Part shown: piece by piece, positions 8,392-17,970 of the stretch | Numbering within the stretch: the first letter of the stretch is position 1 | Layout of the letters: every line of letters starts with the position of its first letter | Source of the DNA: Polymorphospora lycopeni | Lineage (GTDB): Bacteria; Actinomycetota; Actinomycetes; Mycobacteriales; Micromonosporaceae | Direction of reading: 5' to 3' | NCBI RefSeq assembly: GCF_042237075.1 | Contig: NZ_JBCGDC010000007.1 | Coordinates: 1-64,000 of the forward strand | DNA: 64,000 bases | Notes under the pieces: generated by a model | What the model saw: the letters and a program-made list of their open reading frames with translations, nothing else | Database searches by the model: none | Told to the model about the DNA's origin: nothing | Position numbers and translations under genes: made by a program

Positions 8392-9575
8392 CGGCGACCG
8401 CCGGAAAGCTGGTTGAAGGCACCAACGGCGGTTCCGGCGTCGGCCGCACGGAGCACGGCCAGCCCGGCGCGGCCGGTGGTGGCAGCACCTTCCGGTACGG
8501 CACCGAGCTGCGCGATGACCACCCTGGCGTACCGGCGCCGCTCGGCACTCAGCCGGGTCACGACGGTCTGGTCCGGCCCGGTGATCGCGATCAGGCTGCC
8601 GCCGGCCGGTGCGCGGCGCAGCAGTCGGAGCAGGGCGCCGGCGTCCCCGCGATCGGTACGGCGGAGGGCGGCCAACCGATCCAGCTGGCCAGGCCCGCGG
8701 GACAGTTCACCGGGCTCCTCCCCGGGCGCCAGCAGTGTGACGGACTGGCCGATCCGGGTAGTGGCCACCAGCAACGACGCGGCCAACTCGACCGCTTCCT
8801 CGAACCGTGGCTCGTCGAATACGTCGGGCCTGGTGTCGATCAGGATGGTGGCGGTCGGTTCGCTGGTGTCGACCCGGTCCTGGACGACGAGCGTGCCGAT
8901 CCGCGCGGTGGAGCGCCAGTGGATCTGCCGGGGATCGTCACCGACCCGGTACTCGCGCAAGGAGGCGAACGCCGTGGAACCGCGTTGGGCGTTCTCGCTG
9001 AGCTGGCCCTCGAAATCGAGTGCGATACCGACCGGCAGCGGCCGGACCGGGCGGACCCTCGGGTGCACCCAGAGCTTGGCCGGAGCGGCCAGCCGGGACC
9101 GGTGCATGGCCAGTCCCAGCGGATCGCGCCGCTCGACGTGCAGCGGTCCCAGCTGGAACACCCCACGGCGCGGTGTGGGCACCGGGTAGGTCACCCGACC
9201 CGATCCGCCACGCGGCAGGGCCGGTACGGCGATCCGCAGCGAATCGCCGTCGATCATGTCGACGACCTCGAACCCGGCGGTGGCCAGCCGGCCGACGTTG
9301 CGGATCTCCACCTGGCCGGTCGCGCCGGCGTGGACGGTGACCCGGTCGGGGGTCACCGTCCGGTGCACCTCGACGCGGACCGGCAGCCGTACCAGGAGGG
9401 CCGCGACGGCTACCACGGCGAGAAGCGCGGCGCCGACGCCGACCAGCGTCGGATAGCCGGTGGCCACTCCGGCGGCGAGGAGCGCGGCGGCGCCGATCCC
9501 GGTGGCCAGCCCGTTACCGGTCAGGCCGAGCAGTTCGGCGGGCCGCCTGCGAAGCCGCCGGTCGGCTCGGCTCAC
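8388..9575 (-). CDS. DUF58 domain-containing protein
   Basis: 395 residues. Two hydrophobic segments lie near the N terminus (residues 15-65), followed by a beta-rich region and the DUF58 core with the family hallmark DDPRQIHWRSTARIGTLVV near residue 215 and a VWA-like strand TATILIDTRPDV. DUF58 proteins are nearly always encoded beside a MoxR AAA+ ATPase and are thought to be its client or adaptor. That arrangement holds here: the GTG start overlaps the MoxR stop by 4 nt and the stop overlaps the transglutaminase-like gene. Confidence 0.88.
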   Translation of the reverse strand: MSRADRRLRRRPAELLGLTGNGLATGIGAAALLAAGVATGYPTLVGVGAALLAVVAVAALLVRLPVRVEVHRTVTPDRVTVHAGATGQVEIRNVGRLATAGFEVVDMIDGDSLRIAVPALPRGGSGRVTYPVPTPRRGVFQLGPLHVERRDPLGLAMHRSRLAAPAKLWVHPRVRPVRPLPVGIALDFEGQLSENAQRGSTAFASLREYRVGDDPRQIHWRSTARIGTLVVQDRVDTSEPTATILIDTRPDVFDEPRFEEAVELAASLLVATTRIGQSVTLLAPGEEPGELSRGPGQLDRLAALRRTDRGDAGALLRLLRRAPAGGSLIAITGPDQTVVTRLSAERRRYARVVIAQLGAVPEGAATTGRAGLAVLRAADAGTAVGAFNQLSGGRR

Positions 9576-10582
9576 CGGACGGCCGCGGCAAACGGAACGG
9601 ACACCGTGCCGAGTACGTCACGCAGCACATCGGCCGTACGAACTCCCTGCATGTCGGCCTCGGACCCGAGCACGAGCCGGTGTCCGAGAACCGCTTCGGC
9701 GACCGTCTTCACGTCGTCGGGTACGACGTATCCGCGGCCTTCCCCGGCCGCCCAGGATTGCGCCGCCCGGACCAGCGCCAGGCTGCCACGCGGACTCGCG
9801 CCGAGCCGTAGCCGGGCGTCGTTGCGGGTGGCCTCGGCGATCCGCGCCACGTACTCGGCGACGGCGTCGGTGACGTGTACACGGCTGACGTACTCGATCA
9901 TCCAGCGCACCTGCTCGACGGTGGCGACCGGGGAGAGCACCGGTGCCACCCCGTTGCGGGCCCGGGCGACCAGGATGTCGCGTTCGGCCGCCACGTCCGG
10001 ATAGCCGACCGCGATCCGCAGCAGGAACCGGTCGAGTTGGGCCTCCGGCAGCCGGTAGGTGCCCTCCAGGTCGATCGGGTTCTGAGTGGCGACGACGAGG
10101 AACGGCACGGGTACCGGGTAGCTGCGCCCGTCGACGGTCACCTGCCGTTCCTCCATGACCTCCAGCAACGCCGACTGGGTCTTCGGTGAGGCGCGGTTGA
10201 TCTCGTCGGCGAGCACCAGGTGGGCGAAGGCGGGTCCGGGCCGGAACTCGAACACCCCGGAACGCTGGTCGAACACGTTGGTCCCGGTGATGTCGGACGG
10301 CAGCAGGTCGGGGGTGAACTGGATACGGTTCCAGCTCGCGTCGATCGAGGCGGCGAGCGCCTTGGCGAGGCTGGTCTTGCCGACGCCGGGTACGTCCTCG
10401 ACCAGCAGGTGACCACCGGCGAAGAAGCAGGTCAGCGCGAGACGCACCGCCTCGGGTTTGCCGGCCAGCGCCTGCGCGACGTTGCTCCGGACCGCCTCGT
10501 ACCGGTCGGTGAAGTATGCGGCCGGGTCCGAGCCCGCGCCGGCCCGCCCGCCGTCGACGGCCTCAAGTTGGCTGCTGGTCAT
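9572..10582 (-). CDS. MoxR-family AAA+ ATPase
   Basis: 336 residues. Walker A is VEDVPGVGKTSLAKAL, Walker B LVLADEINRASPKTQSALLE, and sensor 1 lies in FLVVATQNPIDLEGTYRLPEAQLDRF, a near-textbook MoxR sequence; the C-terminal lid contains LGASPRGSLALVRAAQSWA. MoxR proteins are chaperone-like ATPases that mature or remodel partner complexes, often with DUF58 and VWA proteins. I prefer the ATG at 10582 (MTSSQLEAV), which has GAGGA 8 nt upstream, over the GTG five codons earlier, which has none. It follows the kinase gene by 35 nt and overlaps DUF58, so the block is one transcription unit. Confidence 0.93.
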   Translation of the reverse strand: MTSSQLEAVDGGRAGAGSDPAAYFTDRYEAVRSNVAQALAGKPEAVRLALTCFFAGGHLLVEDVPGVGKTSLAKALAASIDASWNRIQFTPDLLPSDITGTNVFDQRSGVFEFRPGPAFAHLVLADEINRASPKTQSALLEVMEERQVTVDGRSYPVPVPFLVVATQNPIDLEGTYRLPEAQLDRFLLRIAVGYPDVAAERDILVARARNGVAPVLSPVATVEQVRWMIEYVSRVHVTDAVAEYVARIAEATRNDARLRLGASPRGSLALVRAAQSWAAGEGRGYVVPDDVKTVAEAVLGHRLVLGSEADMQGVRTADVLRDVLGTVSVPFAAAVR

Positions 10583-10617
10583 CAGGGGGTTCCTCACTTC
10601 GAAACGTGATCGGACGA

Positions 10618-12294
10618 TCAGCCGTCAGCGGTCAGACAGCTCGGCTTCGGGGCGGGTGGCAACGGCTGTGTCGACTCGACCAGCGCCGCCACCTGGAAGC
10701 AGTACTCGGTTCGGTGGTCGATCCCGTGCAACACGTACGGCGATCCGGAGCCGGAAGCGACCTCGGCGACCTTGGACCCGTCGCGCAGGATCACGTACCT
10801 GACGAAGCCGTCGAGGTGGGTGGCGTCGCTGAACTCCAACCGGACCGTGCCGCGCCGCGGGCTGGTCGCGGTGACCGGCAGCAGGACGAACTGGGGTGGC
10901 GGGGGGCCGCTCGGCGTGGCCGCCAGGGTGCCGACCGGTCCGGGATCCGGTCGGCCCACCCACCACCCGACCCCGGTCGCGACCAGGAGCAGCGCGGCCA
11001 GGGCCAGCACCGGTTTCCGCCAGCCCCGGCGTCGGACCGGTGCCGGCGGTGGCGGGTCGGGTAGCAGTACGGTCGCCCCGGTCGTCGGCAGTTGCGCGTC
11101 CACCGGCGCCCCGCCGACGCTTTCGCCGGTCTCCGGGCCGGTAGCCGGCCCGGTGGTGGCTCCGGGCACGTCAGCACGAGCGGGGTCGGGCCGGACCACC
11201 GGATCGGCCGTCTGGACGGGCTGTCCCGCCGGCGGGCCGGCCGGCCGTGGTGGGGGTGCGTCGGCGGGTAGCCCGCTCTCGGAATGTCTGAGCTGGTCGA
11301 GGTGGGCGGCGAAGGCGTCGGCGGTTGGCCGCCGGTCCGGATTCTTGTCCAGGCAGGCGTTGATCAGTTGCCAGAGTGGCTCGGCGACGCCCGCCAGCCG
11401 GGCCGGCTCTGACACGATGTGCGCCGCCAACGGATCCGGGGAGCCCGCGTATGGATGCCGCCCGCCCAGCAGCTCGTAGGCGACCAGGCCGAGCGCGTAG
11501 ATGTCGACCGGCGGGCCGTGCGGACGACCGGTCGACGCCTCCGGCGCGACGTAGTGCGGCGTGCCGACCACCTCGGAGACCCGGGTCAGCTGCAGGCCGT
11601 CGGCGAACTTGGCGACGCCGAAGTCGACCAGCTGGATCCACGGCTCGCCGCCGCGCCAGGTGACCAGGATGTTCTCCGGTTTGACGTCGCGGTGGGTCAC
11701 GCCGGCGGCGTGCACCGCGCCCAGCGCGGCCGCCAATTGGGACAGTACCGAGAGTGCCCGGTCGGTGGACAGTGGCTGGCGCCTCATGACCTGGCGCAGG
11801 TTCTGCCCGGTTACCAGTTCCATGACGATGGCCAGCGTGTTCCGTTCCGCCACCATGTCGTACAGCCGCACCAGGTGCGGATGGTCCAGTTCGAGCAGCA
11901 CCTCTCGCTCGCGCAGGAACCGGTGCAGGACGGCCCGGTCACCGGCACGACCCGCGTGCAACTCCTTGATCGCGACCGGCTCGTTGTCCTCACGTCGCCG
12001 GCCACGCCAGACGGCTCCGCTGGCGCCCGTCCCGATGAGCTCTTCCTTGAGATAGCCGCGCCCCAACTGCATCGGCGGCGCGGGGCCGATGGCCGCCTCC
12101 GGCGGCGCCGGGACACGATGCGTCGGCGGCGAGGTCGGCAGCTCCGCCGGGCCGCTTTCCGGAGTACTCATTGTCTCCACAATGGGCGATGGGACGGTGA
12201 GCGGTGGGACGATGCCGGGCTCCGCGTGCGGCACGCGGCCGGGTTCCAATGTCGTCGTACCATAGCCGCTGCGGGCCCCTGCCGGGTTCCTCAT
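10618..12294 (-). CDS. Membrane-anchored Ser/Thr protein kinase (PknB type)
   Basis: 558 residues from an ATG that overlaps the FtsK stop (ATGA); a later in-frame ATG (MSTPESGPAEL) is an alternative. A Pro-rich N-terminal region of about 75 residues precedes the kinase domain (about 80-345): Gly loop LIGTGASGAVWRG, VAIKELH lysine, catalytic loop THRDVKPEN, DFGVAKF and PHYVAPE. A Pro-rich juxtamembrane stretch leads to one transmembrane helix (PVLALAALLLVATGVGWWVG), then an external domain of about 90 residues ending in a fibronectin-III-like strand pattern with two Cys (TEYCFQVAAL, PKPSCLTADG). Located between two FHA-domain genes, its phosphothreonine products are likely read by those FHA domains (inference). 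Confidence 0.9.
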   Translation of the reverse strand: MRNPAGARSGYGTTTLEPGRVPHAEPGIVPPLTVPSPIVETMSTPESGPAELPTSPPTHRVPAPPEAAIGPAPPMQLGRGYLKEELIGTGASGAVWRGRRREDNEPVAIKELHAGRAGDRAVLHRFLREREVLLELDHPHLVRLYDMVAERNTLAIVMELVTGQNLRQVMRRQPLSTDRALSVLSQLAAALGAVHAAGVTHRDVKPENILVTWRGGEPWIQLVDFGVAKFADGLQLTRVSEVVGTPHYVAPEASTGRPHGPPVDIYALGLVAYELLGGRHPYAGSPDPLAAHIVSEPARLAGVAEPLWQLINACLDKNPDRRPTADAFAAHLDQLRHSESGLPADAPPPRPAGPPAGQPVQTADPVVRPDPARADVPGATTGPATGPETGESVGGAPVDAQLPTTGATVLLPDPPPPAPVRRRGWRKPVLALAALLLVATGVGWWVGRPDPGPVGTLAATPSGPPPPQFVLLPVTATSPRRGTVRLEFSDATHLDGFVRYVILRDGSKVAEVASGSGSPYVLHGIDHRTEYCFQVAALVESTQPLPPAPKPSCLTADG

Positions 12295-15200
12295 CCTGCC
12301 GGCACCGCTTCCGCCACGGGCACCTGCACCGGCATGGTCCGTCCCGGCACCACCAGCAACCCCCGCCCCGGTGGCCAGCCGCCGTCGATGGACCTCGGCA
12401 GTCGGAGTTCGAAGACCTCGCCGTCCCCGGACGACGGGTTGAGCAGCAGGCCGGCGCGGTTGCGGCACAACAGGCCCAACCAGCCGCCGTGGCGGCTGCG
12501 ATGGAGATCCTCGATGGCGACCGCCGCGACCAGGTGGTCACCCTCGTCGCGTCCCCGACGGGCCAGTTCCTCCAACTCCCTGGCCATACCCGAAGTGGCG
12601 AGCAGTTCGGCGTCGTCGACCACGACCACCACCGGCGCCGACGAATCGGCCCGCAGACTCCGCAGGGTGCCAGGCGGCTCGTCGCCGGTGAGCAGCGCGG
12701 CCGCGCCGAGCTGGGTGGCGGCCAAATACAGCGGTGAGCGACGGGGGCAGACCAGCACGAGGGTCGGCGCCGCCGTACCCGACCCGGTCCTGTCGGCGGA
12801 CGCGGATGGCCCGCCGCCGAGCGAGCTGACGAGGGCCAGCAACGCGCCGGTGCGGCCGGACCGGGACGGCCCGGCGACCAGGAAGCCGTGTCCGAGCTCC
12901 ACCAGATCCAGGTCGACCGGGGCGAGGTGGTTGCCGCCCACACCGACGGTGATCGTGGTCGGGCGGGCTCGGACCGGTTCCGTCCGCAGGGCGGTGGCCT
13001 GGGCGACGGTGATGGTGTCCGGCAACGGATCCACCCGCGCCGGCAGCGCGTGTGCCTCGATGCCGGCCGCCCTGTGCCGTGCCTCGGCGGCCAGCCGGTC
13101 GACCGCGGCCGCCTGCGCCGTGCCGTCGGGGTCGGCGTCGAGCAGGGCGACCTGTACGTCGACGTGTCCCGGCAGCACGATCGCCCGGCCGGGCGGCAGG
13201 TGCGCCGGCACCTGCCGCGGGTTCAGGCCGTAGGCGGCCAGCGCGTCCCGGTCCGGGTGGGCGAGCACGATCCGGGTGGCCACCGCACCGGCGAGGCGGT
13301 GGGTGAATCCGGACCGGTCGGTCGCCAGCACCGCGACCACGCCGACCGCCGGCCCCCGGCGCAGGAGGCCGTCCAGCAGGTCGACCAACCGCCCGCCGTC
13401 CCGGTCCACGTACCGCGTCACGAAGGACTCGTACCTGTCGAGCAGCAGCACCAGGTAGGGCAACGCCTCTCCGGCGGCGGCGGACCGCTGCTCGGCGAGC
13501 GACCCGAAGCTGTCCGCGGCGAGCACCCGTTGCCGGCGGTCGATCTCGGCCGCCAGGAAGGTCAGCACCCGCTCGGTGCGGTCGGTCTCGGCGCCGGTGA
13601 CGTACGCCCCGCAGTGCGGAAGTCCGGCGAGCTGCGCGAGTGCCTGGTTGCCCTGGTCGAGGACGTAGAGGTGGACGTCGGCGGGCCCGCTGCGGGTGGC
13701 CAGCCCGGTGGCGAGCACGCGCAGCGCAGTGGACCGTCCACTGCGGGCCATCCCGGCGACCAGCACCGGCCCGGTCCGAGCCAGGTCGAGCACGTACGGC
13801 TCCTGGACCTGTCGCCGGGGATGGTCGGCGAGCCCGATCGCGACGGCCACCGGCGAGTCCGGGCCGGTCGGGTCCGGGGTGGGGAGTTGGTCGGCGACGA
13901 GCAGTTCCGGCAGCGGCGGCAGCCACGGGCTCGGCGGCGTGGCCACCCCGACCCGCCGGGCCGCCTGCCGGATCGCGGCCACCAGCACGGTGAGGTCGGT
14001 CTCGTCGGCAGCACCGTCGTCCGACGGTTGCCCGTCCGACGCGGGCCGGAGCCGGCCGAGTTCGCCGACGGTCCGCGGTGACACGGTCACGACCGCCGGG
14101 TCGGCGGTGCCCGCCCTCTCCCGCGGCCAGCCGATCCGGGCGGCCTGGAGCAGCGTCAGGTCGGTGTGTCCGGCCCGTAGGTAGGCCCGGCCGGGTTGAT
14201 GGCGTGAGAGCCGGGCGGCATCCGGCACATCGATCACGTCACCGCTGTCGCCGGCGCTGGTGACCCGTAGACAGATCCGCAGGTTCAGGTTGGCCCGGAG
14301 CTCGGCGTTGACCACACCGGCCGGGCGCTGGGTGGCCAGCACCACGTGTACGCCGAGACTGCGTCCCCGCATGCCGATGCCGACCACGCCGGTGACGAAC
14401 TCGGGTACCTCTTCGACCAACGAGGCGAACTCGTCGATCACGATGACCAGTCGGGGCAGCCCAGCGCCGGTCGACCAGTAGTCCTCGATGTCCTTCGCCC
14501 CGGCGTCGGCGAGCAACGCCTCGCGCCGGCGCAGCTCCGCGCCGAGCGATTCCAGGGCTCTCGACACCAGGTGACCGTCCAGGTCCGTGATCATGCCGAC
14601 GCAGTGCGGCAGCTGGCGGCATTCCGCGAACGCGCTGCCGCCCTTGTAGTCGACCAGCATCAGGGACAGGGCGTCCGGCGCGTTGCCCAGTGCCAGCCCG
14701 ACGACCAGGGTCTGCAGCAACTCCGACTTGCCCGCGCCACTGGTTCCGGCGACCAGCGCGTGCGGCCCGTCCCGCCGCAGGTCGACGGTCACCGGTCCGT
14801 CGGGACCGACGCCCAGAAGCACCTCGGTGGTCCGTCCGCCGGTCGCCCAGCGGCGTTCCACCGCCTCCGGACCGGGGTCGCGGCCGAGTCCGGCCAGCTC
14901 GAGCAGACGTACGGTGTCGGGTAGTCCACCCCCCGCACCCCAGTGGCCGCCGAGCACCCGCAGCGGCGCCAGCGCGTGGGCGAGTTCCGTCGCGTGTGCG
15001 ACGGACAGCCGGTCCAGCAACACCGATTCGGTGACCGGCAGACCGGGACGCCGCAACCGGGCGCGGGTGCCCGAGGTGCTCGTGAGGACGACGGTGGCCG
15101 CGCACTCGGCGGGCAGGTTCGTCTCGTCCGCGTCCAGGCACACGGCGTAGACGCCGCCGTCCGGCCCCTCGGTCAGCAGTTCGGCGAGCCCGGGCAGGCC

Positions 15201-16733
15201 ACGTAGCCGTCGGGCGCCGTCGGCGACGACCACCAGCCGGCGGCCGACGACAGGCTCGCTCCGCAACGTCGCCTGCCGTTCCGCCTGCCGCTCGTCGACG
15301 ACGCGCCGCAGTTCGGCGAGTCGGGCCCGGACCTGTTCGGCGTCGGTGGCGACCATGCGGCGGCAGGCCAGTTCCGCGGTGTGCGGCAGGGTGTGCGGCA
15401 ACCAGGTGACCCACTCCCACTCGGCGGCTTCCGCCTGCCCGGTCAGCACGACCAGCCCCACGTCGTGCGGAGCGTGCAGGGTGGCCAGGTGCGCCAACAG
15501 TGCCCGTACGGTCGCCAGGAGCGGCTCCCGGGGGCCGGCCAGCCCCAACACCCCCACGGCCGCCAGATCGATCGCGGCCGGCGCGTGGTCGACCAGGGGC
15601 GGTACGACCGCGTCGTCCTCCTCCGGAGAACCGGTTGACCGGCCCTCCTGTCCGGCGAGGACGGCGTCCACCGGCCGCGGGGCGAGACCGACCCGGATCC
15701 GCAGGAAGTCCTCGTCCGAAGGGCGGCGTTCGAAGAGACGGCGGGTCGGCCGGCCGGCGATCCGCAGTAGCCGCCCCGGGTCGGGCAGCGCCTCCCGCCA
15801 GCTCCGCCCCTGCTCCTGGGCAAGGGCGTCGAGCCGGTCGGTCAGCTCCGTGCGTTGCCGTTCGTACTCCCGCAGCGCGGCGCGGTGCTCCTTGCCGCCG
15901 TTACGCCGGTCGGACAGCAGGTTGGCGAGCACCAGGACCGGCGACAGCGCAAGGAAGATCAGAAAGTAACCCGCCGCCGGGTAGACCACGTACATGACGC
16001 CCGCGAGCAGTAGCGGTACCAGCATCATCAGCAGCGGGAAACGTACCCGGCGGGGTCGCTCCGGCCGGCGGGGCACGGTCAACCGGACCGCCGCCGGCCG
16101 GAACGAGATGCGCGGCGGACGGTTGTACCGCACGACCTCGCCGTCCGCTGCCACATCGACAGGTGCGTCCGACGGTGTCGCCGCCCGTACCGCGAGCACC
16201 GTCTCCCCGACCGCGAACGTGTCGCCGGGCCGGACGACCACGGGCGCGACGAGGCGGACGCCCCGCCAGGCCGTCCCGTTACGCGAACCGGTGTCGCTCA
16301 ACTCACCGGTTCCCTCCTCGTCGGCCCGCAGGCGCGCGTGGGTCCGGCTGACCTCCGGATCGCTCAGCACCAGGTCGGCTTCGGCGCCACGACCGATGAG
16401 CAGGGTGCCGTCGCCCGGTATCGGGACGGAGACGATCTCGGCCCGGCCGCCCACCACCGCCAACTCCCGGTCGCCGGGCACGGTGCCCGTGCCGACCGGG
16501 GCGACGCTCTCCCCGGAGAGGCTGAGCCGTACCCCGGTCGGTAGGGCGAGCTCCGCCAGCGGGGTCTGCCCGGGTACCGGCTCGCCGGCCACCCACAGCC
16601 CCGTCGGCGATGCCGCCGCACCCCTCTGTTCGGCGAGGGCCCGGGCGAGGTCGTGTGCCGTGGCCCGTGAGCCGGCCCGCACCGTCAGCGCCTTCTCCCC
16701 GCCGGGTACGGCAAGGCGTAGCTCCCGTTCCAT
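12291..16733 (-). CDS. FHA domain-FtsK/SpoIIIE ATPase, EccC/EssC-like type VII secretion motor
   Basis: 1480 residues. A small N-terminal domain (1-80) is followed by an FHA domain at about 95-182 with LLIGRGAEADLVLSDPEVSR and the SRNGTAW phosphothreonine-binding turn. Two hydrophobic helices lie near 230-275. Three FtsK/SpoIIIE ATPase domains follow. The first is intact (Walker A AGTSGAGKSELL near 660, Walker B LVIVIDEFASLVEE). The second (GMARSGRST near 995) and third (GPSRSGRTG near 1290) lack the Walker lysine, as in EccC/EssC, where later domains bind substrate signals. It is expected to be the membrane ATPase driving export of WXG100-type proteins; a WXG100 gene lies 40 nt upstream. The N-terminal FHA fusion resembles firmicute EssC more than mycobacterial EccC. 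No EccB, EccD, EccE or mycosin gene is visible. Confidence 0.88.
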   Translation of the reverse strand: MERELRLAVPGGEKALTVRAGSRATAHDLARALAEQRGAAASPTGLWVAGEPVPGQTPLAELALPTGVRLSLSGESVAPVGTGTVPGDRELAVVGGRAEIVSVPIPGDGTLLIGRGAEADLVLSDPEVSRTHARLRADEEGTGELSDTGSRNGTAWRGVRLVAPVVVRPGDTFAVGETVLAVRAATPSDAPVDVAADGEVVRYNRPPRISFRPAAVRLTVPRRPERPRRVRFPLLMMLVPLLLAGVMYVVYPAAGYFLIFLALSPVLVLANLLSDRRNGGKEHRAALREYERQRTELTDRLDALAQEQGRSWREALPDPGRLLRIAGRPTRRLFERRPSDEDFLRIRVGLAPRPVDAVLAGQEGRSTGSPEEDDAVVPPLVDHAPAAIDLAAVGVLGLAGPREPLLATVRALLAHLATLHAPHDVGLVVLTGQAEAAEWEWVTWLPHTLPHTAELACRRMVATDAEQVRARLAELRRVVDERQAERQATLRSEPVVGRRLVVVADGARRLRGLPGLAELLTEGPDGGVYAVCLDADETNLPAECAATVVLTSTSGTRARLRRPGLPVTESVLLDRLSVAHATELAHALAPLRVLGGHWGAGGGLPDTVRLLELAGLGRDPGPEAVERRWATGGRTTEVLLGVGPDGPVTVDLRRDGPHALVAGTSGAGKSELLQTLVVGLALGNAPDALSLMLVDYKGGSAFAECRQLPHCVGMITDLDGHLVSRALESLGAELRRREALLADAGAKDIEDYWSTGAGLPRLVIVIDEFASLVEEVPEFVTGVVGIGMRGRSLGVHVVLATQRPAGVVNAELRANLNLRICLRVTSAGDSGDVIDVPDAARLSRHQPGRAYLRAGHTDLTLLQAARIGWPRERAGTADPAVVTVSPRTVGELGRLRPASDGQPSDDGAADETDLTVLVAAIRQAARRVGVATPPSPWLPPLPELLVADQLPTPDPTGPDSPVAVAIGLADHPRRQVQEPYVLDLARTGPVLVAGMARSGRSTALRVLATGLATRSGPADVHLYVLDQGNQALAQLAGLPHCGAYVTGAETDRTERVLTFLAAEIDRRQRVLAADSFGSLAEQRSAAAGEALPYLVLLLDRYESFVTRYVDRDGGRLVDLLDGLLRRGPAVGVVAVLATDRSGFTHRLAGAVATRIVLAHPDRDALAAYGLNPRQVPAHLPPGRAIVLPGHVDVQVALLDADPDGTAQAAAVDRLAAEARHRAAGIEAHALPARVDPLPDTITVAQATALRTEPVRARPTTITVGVGGNHLAPVDLDLVELGHGFLVAGPSRSGRTGALLALVSSLGGGPSASADRTGSGTAAPTLVLVCPRRSPLYLAATQLGAAALLTGDEPPGTLRSLRADSSAPVVVVVDDAELLATSGMARELEELARRGRDEGDHLVAAVAIEDLHRSRHGGWLGLLCRNRAGLLLNPSSGDGEVFELRLPRSIDGGWPPGRGLLVVPGRTMPVQVPVAEAVPAG

Positions 16734-16773
16734 GTCGGTCCGCGCCTTCGCCCCACGCTCCCTCAGTCGACGC

Positions 16774-17037
16774 TCAGCCGCCGACCTGCTCCAGCGCCTC
16801 GGTACGCCGGCGTACCTCCTGGGCCGCGTCCTCCAGGGCCGCGGAGAGCCGCATCAGCGCCGGCTCGTACTCGCTCTGCCAGGCCGCCCGGAAGCGGTCC
16901 GCGGCACCGCCGCGCCAGTACGTGTTGTCCAGCTCGGTGCGCAGATCGCGGAGCAGGGTGTCCACAGTGGCGCTCTGACGCCGGAAGTTGCCGTTCAGCG
17001 AGTGCAGTTGGGTGATCTCGCCGCCGATGACGGGCAT
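16774..17037 (-). CDS. WXG100 family (ESAT-6-like) protein
   Basis: 87 residues, the usual size. Two amphipathic helices flank the turn TYWRGGAADRFRAAW at residues 39-53, a W-x-G hairpin, and the C-terminal helix ends AAQEVRRRTEALEQ. The start is the ATG with AAGGAG about 8 nt upstream. WXG100 proteins form helical-hairpin dimers and are exported by FtsK/SpoIIIE-type secretion ATPases. It is encoded immediately before the FHA-FtsK gene, as is common for substrate or co-factor genes of these systems. I see no clear YxxxD/E export signal in its tail. Confidence 0.88.
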   Translation of the reverse strand: MPVIGGEITQLHSLNGNFRRQSATVDTLLRDLRTELDNTYWRGGAADRFRAAWQSEYEPALMRLSAALEDAAQEVRRRTEALEQVGG

Positions 17038-17146
17038 CGCATCTCCTTCGTTGGTCGGTGTCGGATCCGACGCTAGGAGCGGTACGGCGAGCCAGCCATC
17101 GGCAGGGTTCCCCAACTGTCTCGGCCCACCGGCCGGCGGCCCCGGC

Positions 17147-17821
17147 TCACCGGGGCAGCAGGGCCAGGTCCTCGCGGGTCACCAGACCACGACCGATCGC
17201 GTACTCGGCCAGGTTCGCCAGCGCGAACGAGCCGTGCAGGTTCGGCACGCCGGCCGCGTCCAGCCGGGTCCGGAGGTATTCGATCCGCTTCCGGAGCGTC
17301 GATTCCGGCCAGCCCAGCCGTTTGGCGGCGGCGCCGTACGACTGGGGGTGCGGGTCGTATCTGGGTGGCTCGCGCAGGTAGCCGGCGAACAACGCCACCA
17401 TCGCCAGGCGGTCGGCGTCTTTGATCAGCACGTCGGCGCCGATCGCGGTCGCGACCTCGGCGGCGGCCGGTCGCGCCGTCGTGTCCGTCGCTTCGGCGCG
17501 CTCGGCGGCCGCCGGCAGCAGTCGTAGCAGATGCTGCCCACGGGCGCCGTCCACGAGCACCATGGTCGGCGTCTCCACCGCGACCCGTCGGGCCGGGGGC
17601 AGCACCTGACGGAAGCCGACATCGTCCACGACGGACAGGGTGCGGGTGTCGGACGAGTTCGTCAGCCACCACACGCCGTTCTGCCGGTGGACGGTCCCGG
17701 CCGTGCGGGAGATGCTGACGTCGTCCGGGTCCAGGAGGATGCCGCTGTTTCGGGACCGGCCGAACGTCACCCGCTCGTCGCCCGCCAGTTCACGCACCCC
17801 ACCCGCGTATTCGATGCGCAT
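17147..17821 (-). CDS. FHA domain protein with C-terminal helix-turn-helix-like region
   Basis: About 224 residues from ATG 17821 (MRIEYAGGVREL); an upstream in-frame ATG at 17896 with AGGGGAT before it is an alternative that adds 25 residues. The N-terminal half is an FHA domain (VTFGRSRNSGILLDPDDVSISR, then NSSDTRTLSV in place of the usual N-G-T turn), so phosphopeptide binding may be altered. The C-terminal half (about 130-220) is helical and contains SYGAAAKRLGWPESTLRKRIEYL, which reads like a winged or simple HTH. It may link kinase signalling to transcription of the locus (inference). It is divergent from the PASTA gene by 149 nt. Confidence 0.72.
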   Translation of the reverse strand: MRIEYAGGVRELAGDERVTFGRSRNSGILLDPDDVSISRTAGTVHRQNGVWWLTNSSDTRTLSVVDDVGFRQVLPPARRVAVETPTMVLVDGARGQHLLRLLPAAAERAEATDTTARPAAAEVATAIGADVLIKDADRLAMVALFAGYLREPPRYDPHPQSYGAAAKRLGWPESTLRKRIEYLRTRLDAAGVPNLHGSFALANLAEYAIGRGLVTREDLALLPR

Positions 17822-17970
17822 CAACGTCGTCGATCGCCTTTCCTCGGGCGATGGGAAACCCTCCCCAACGCGGAACTCACCGCCAGGAGGCATCATCCCC
17901 TATTCTCGGACACCGCCGGCCGCCCCGTCGCCGTGCCCGCACCCGGCTCGTCCGTCCACGGAGGAATGTG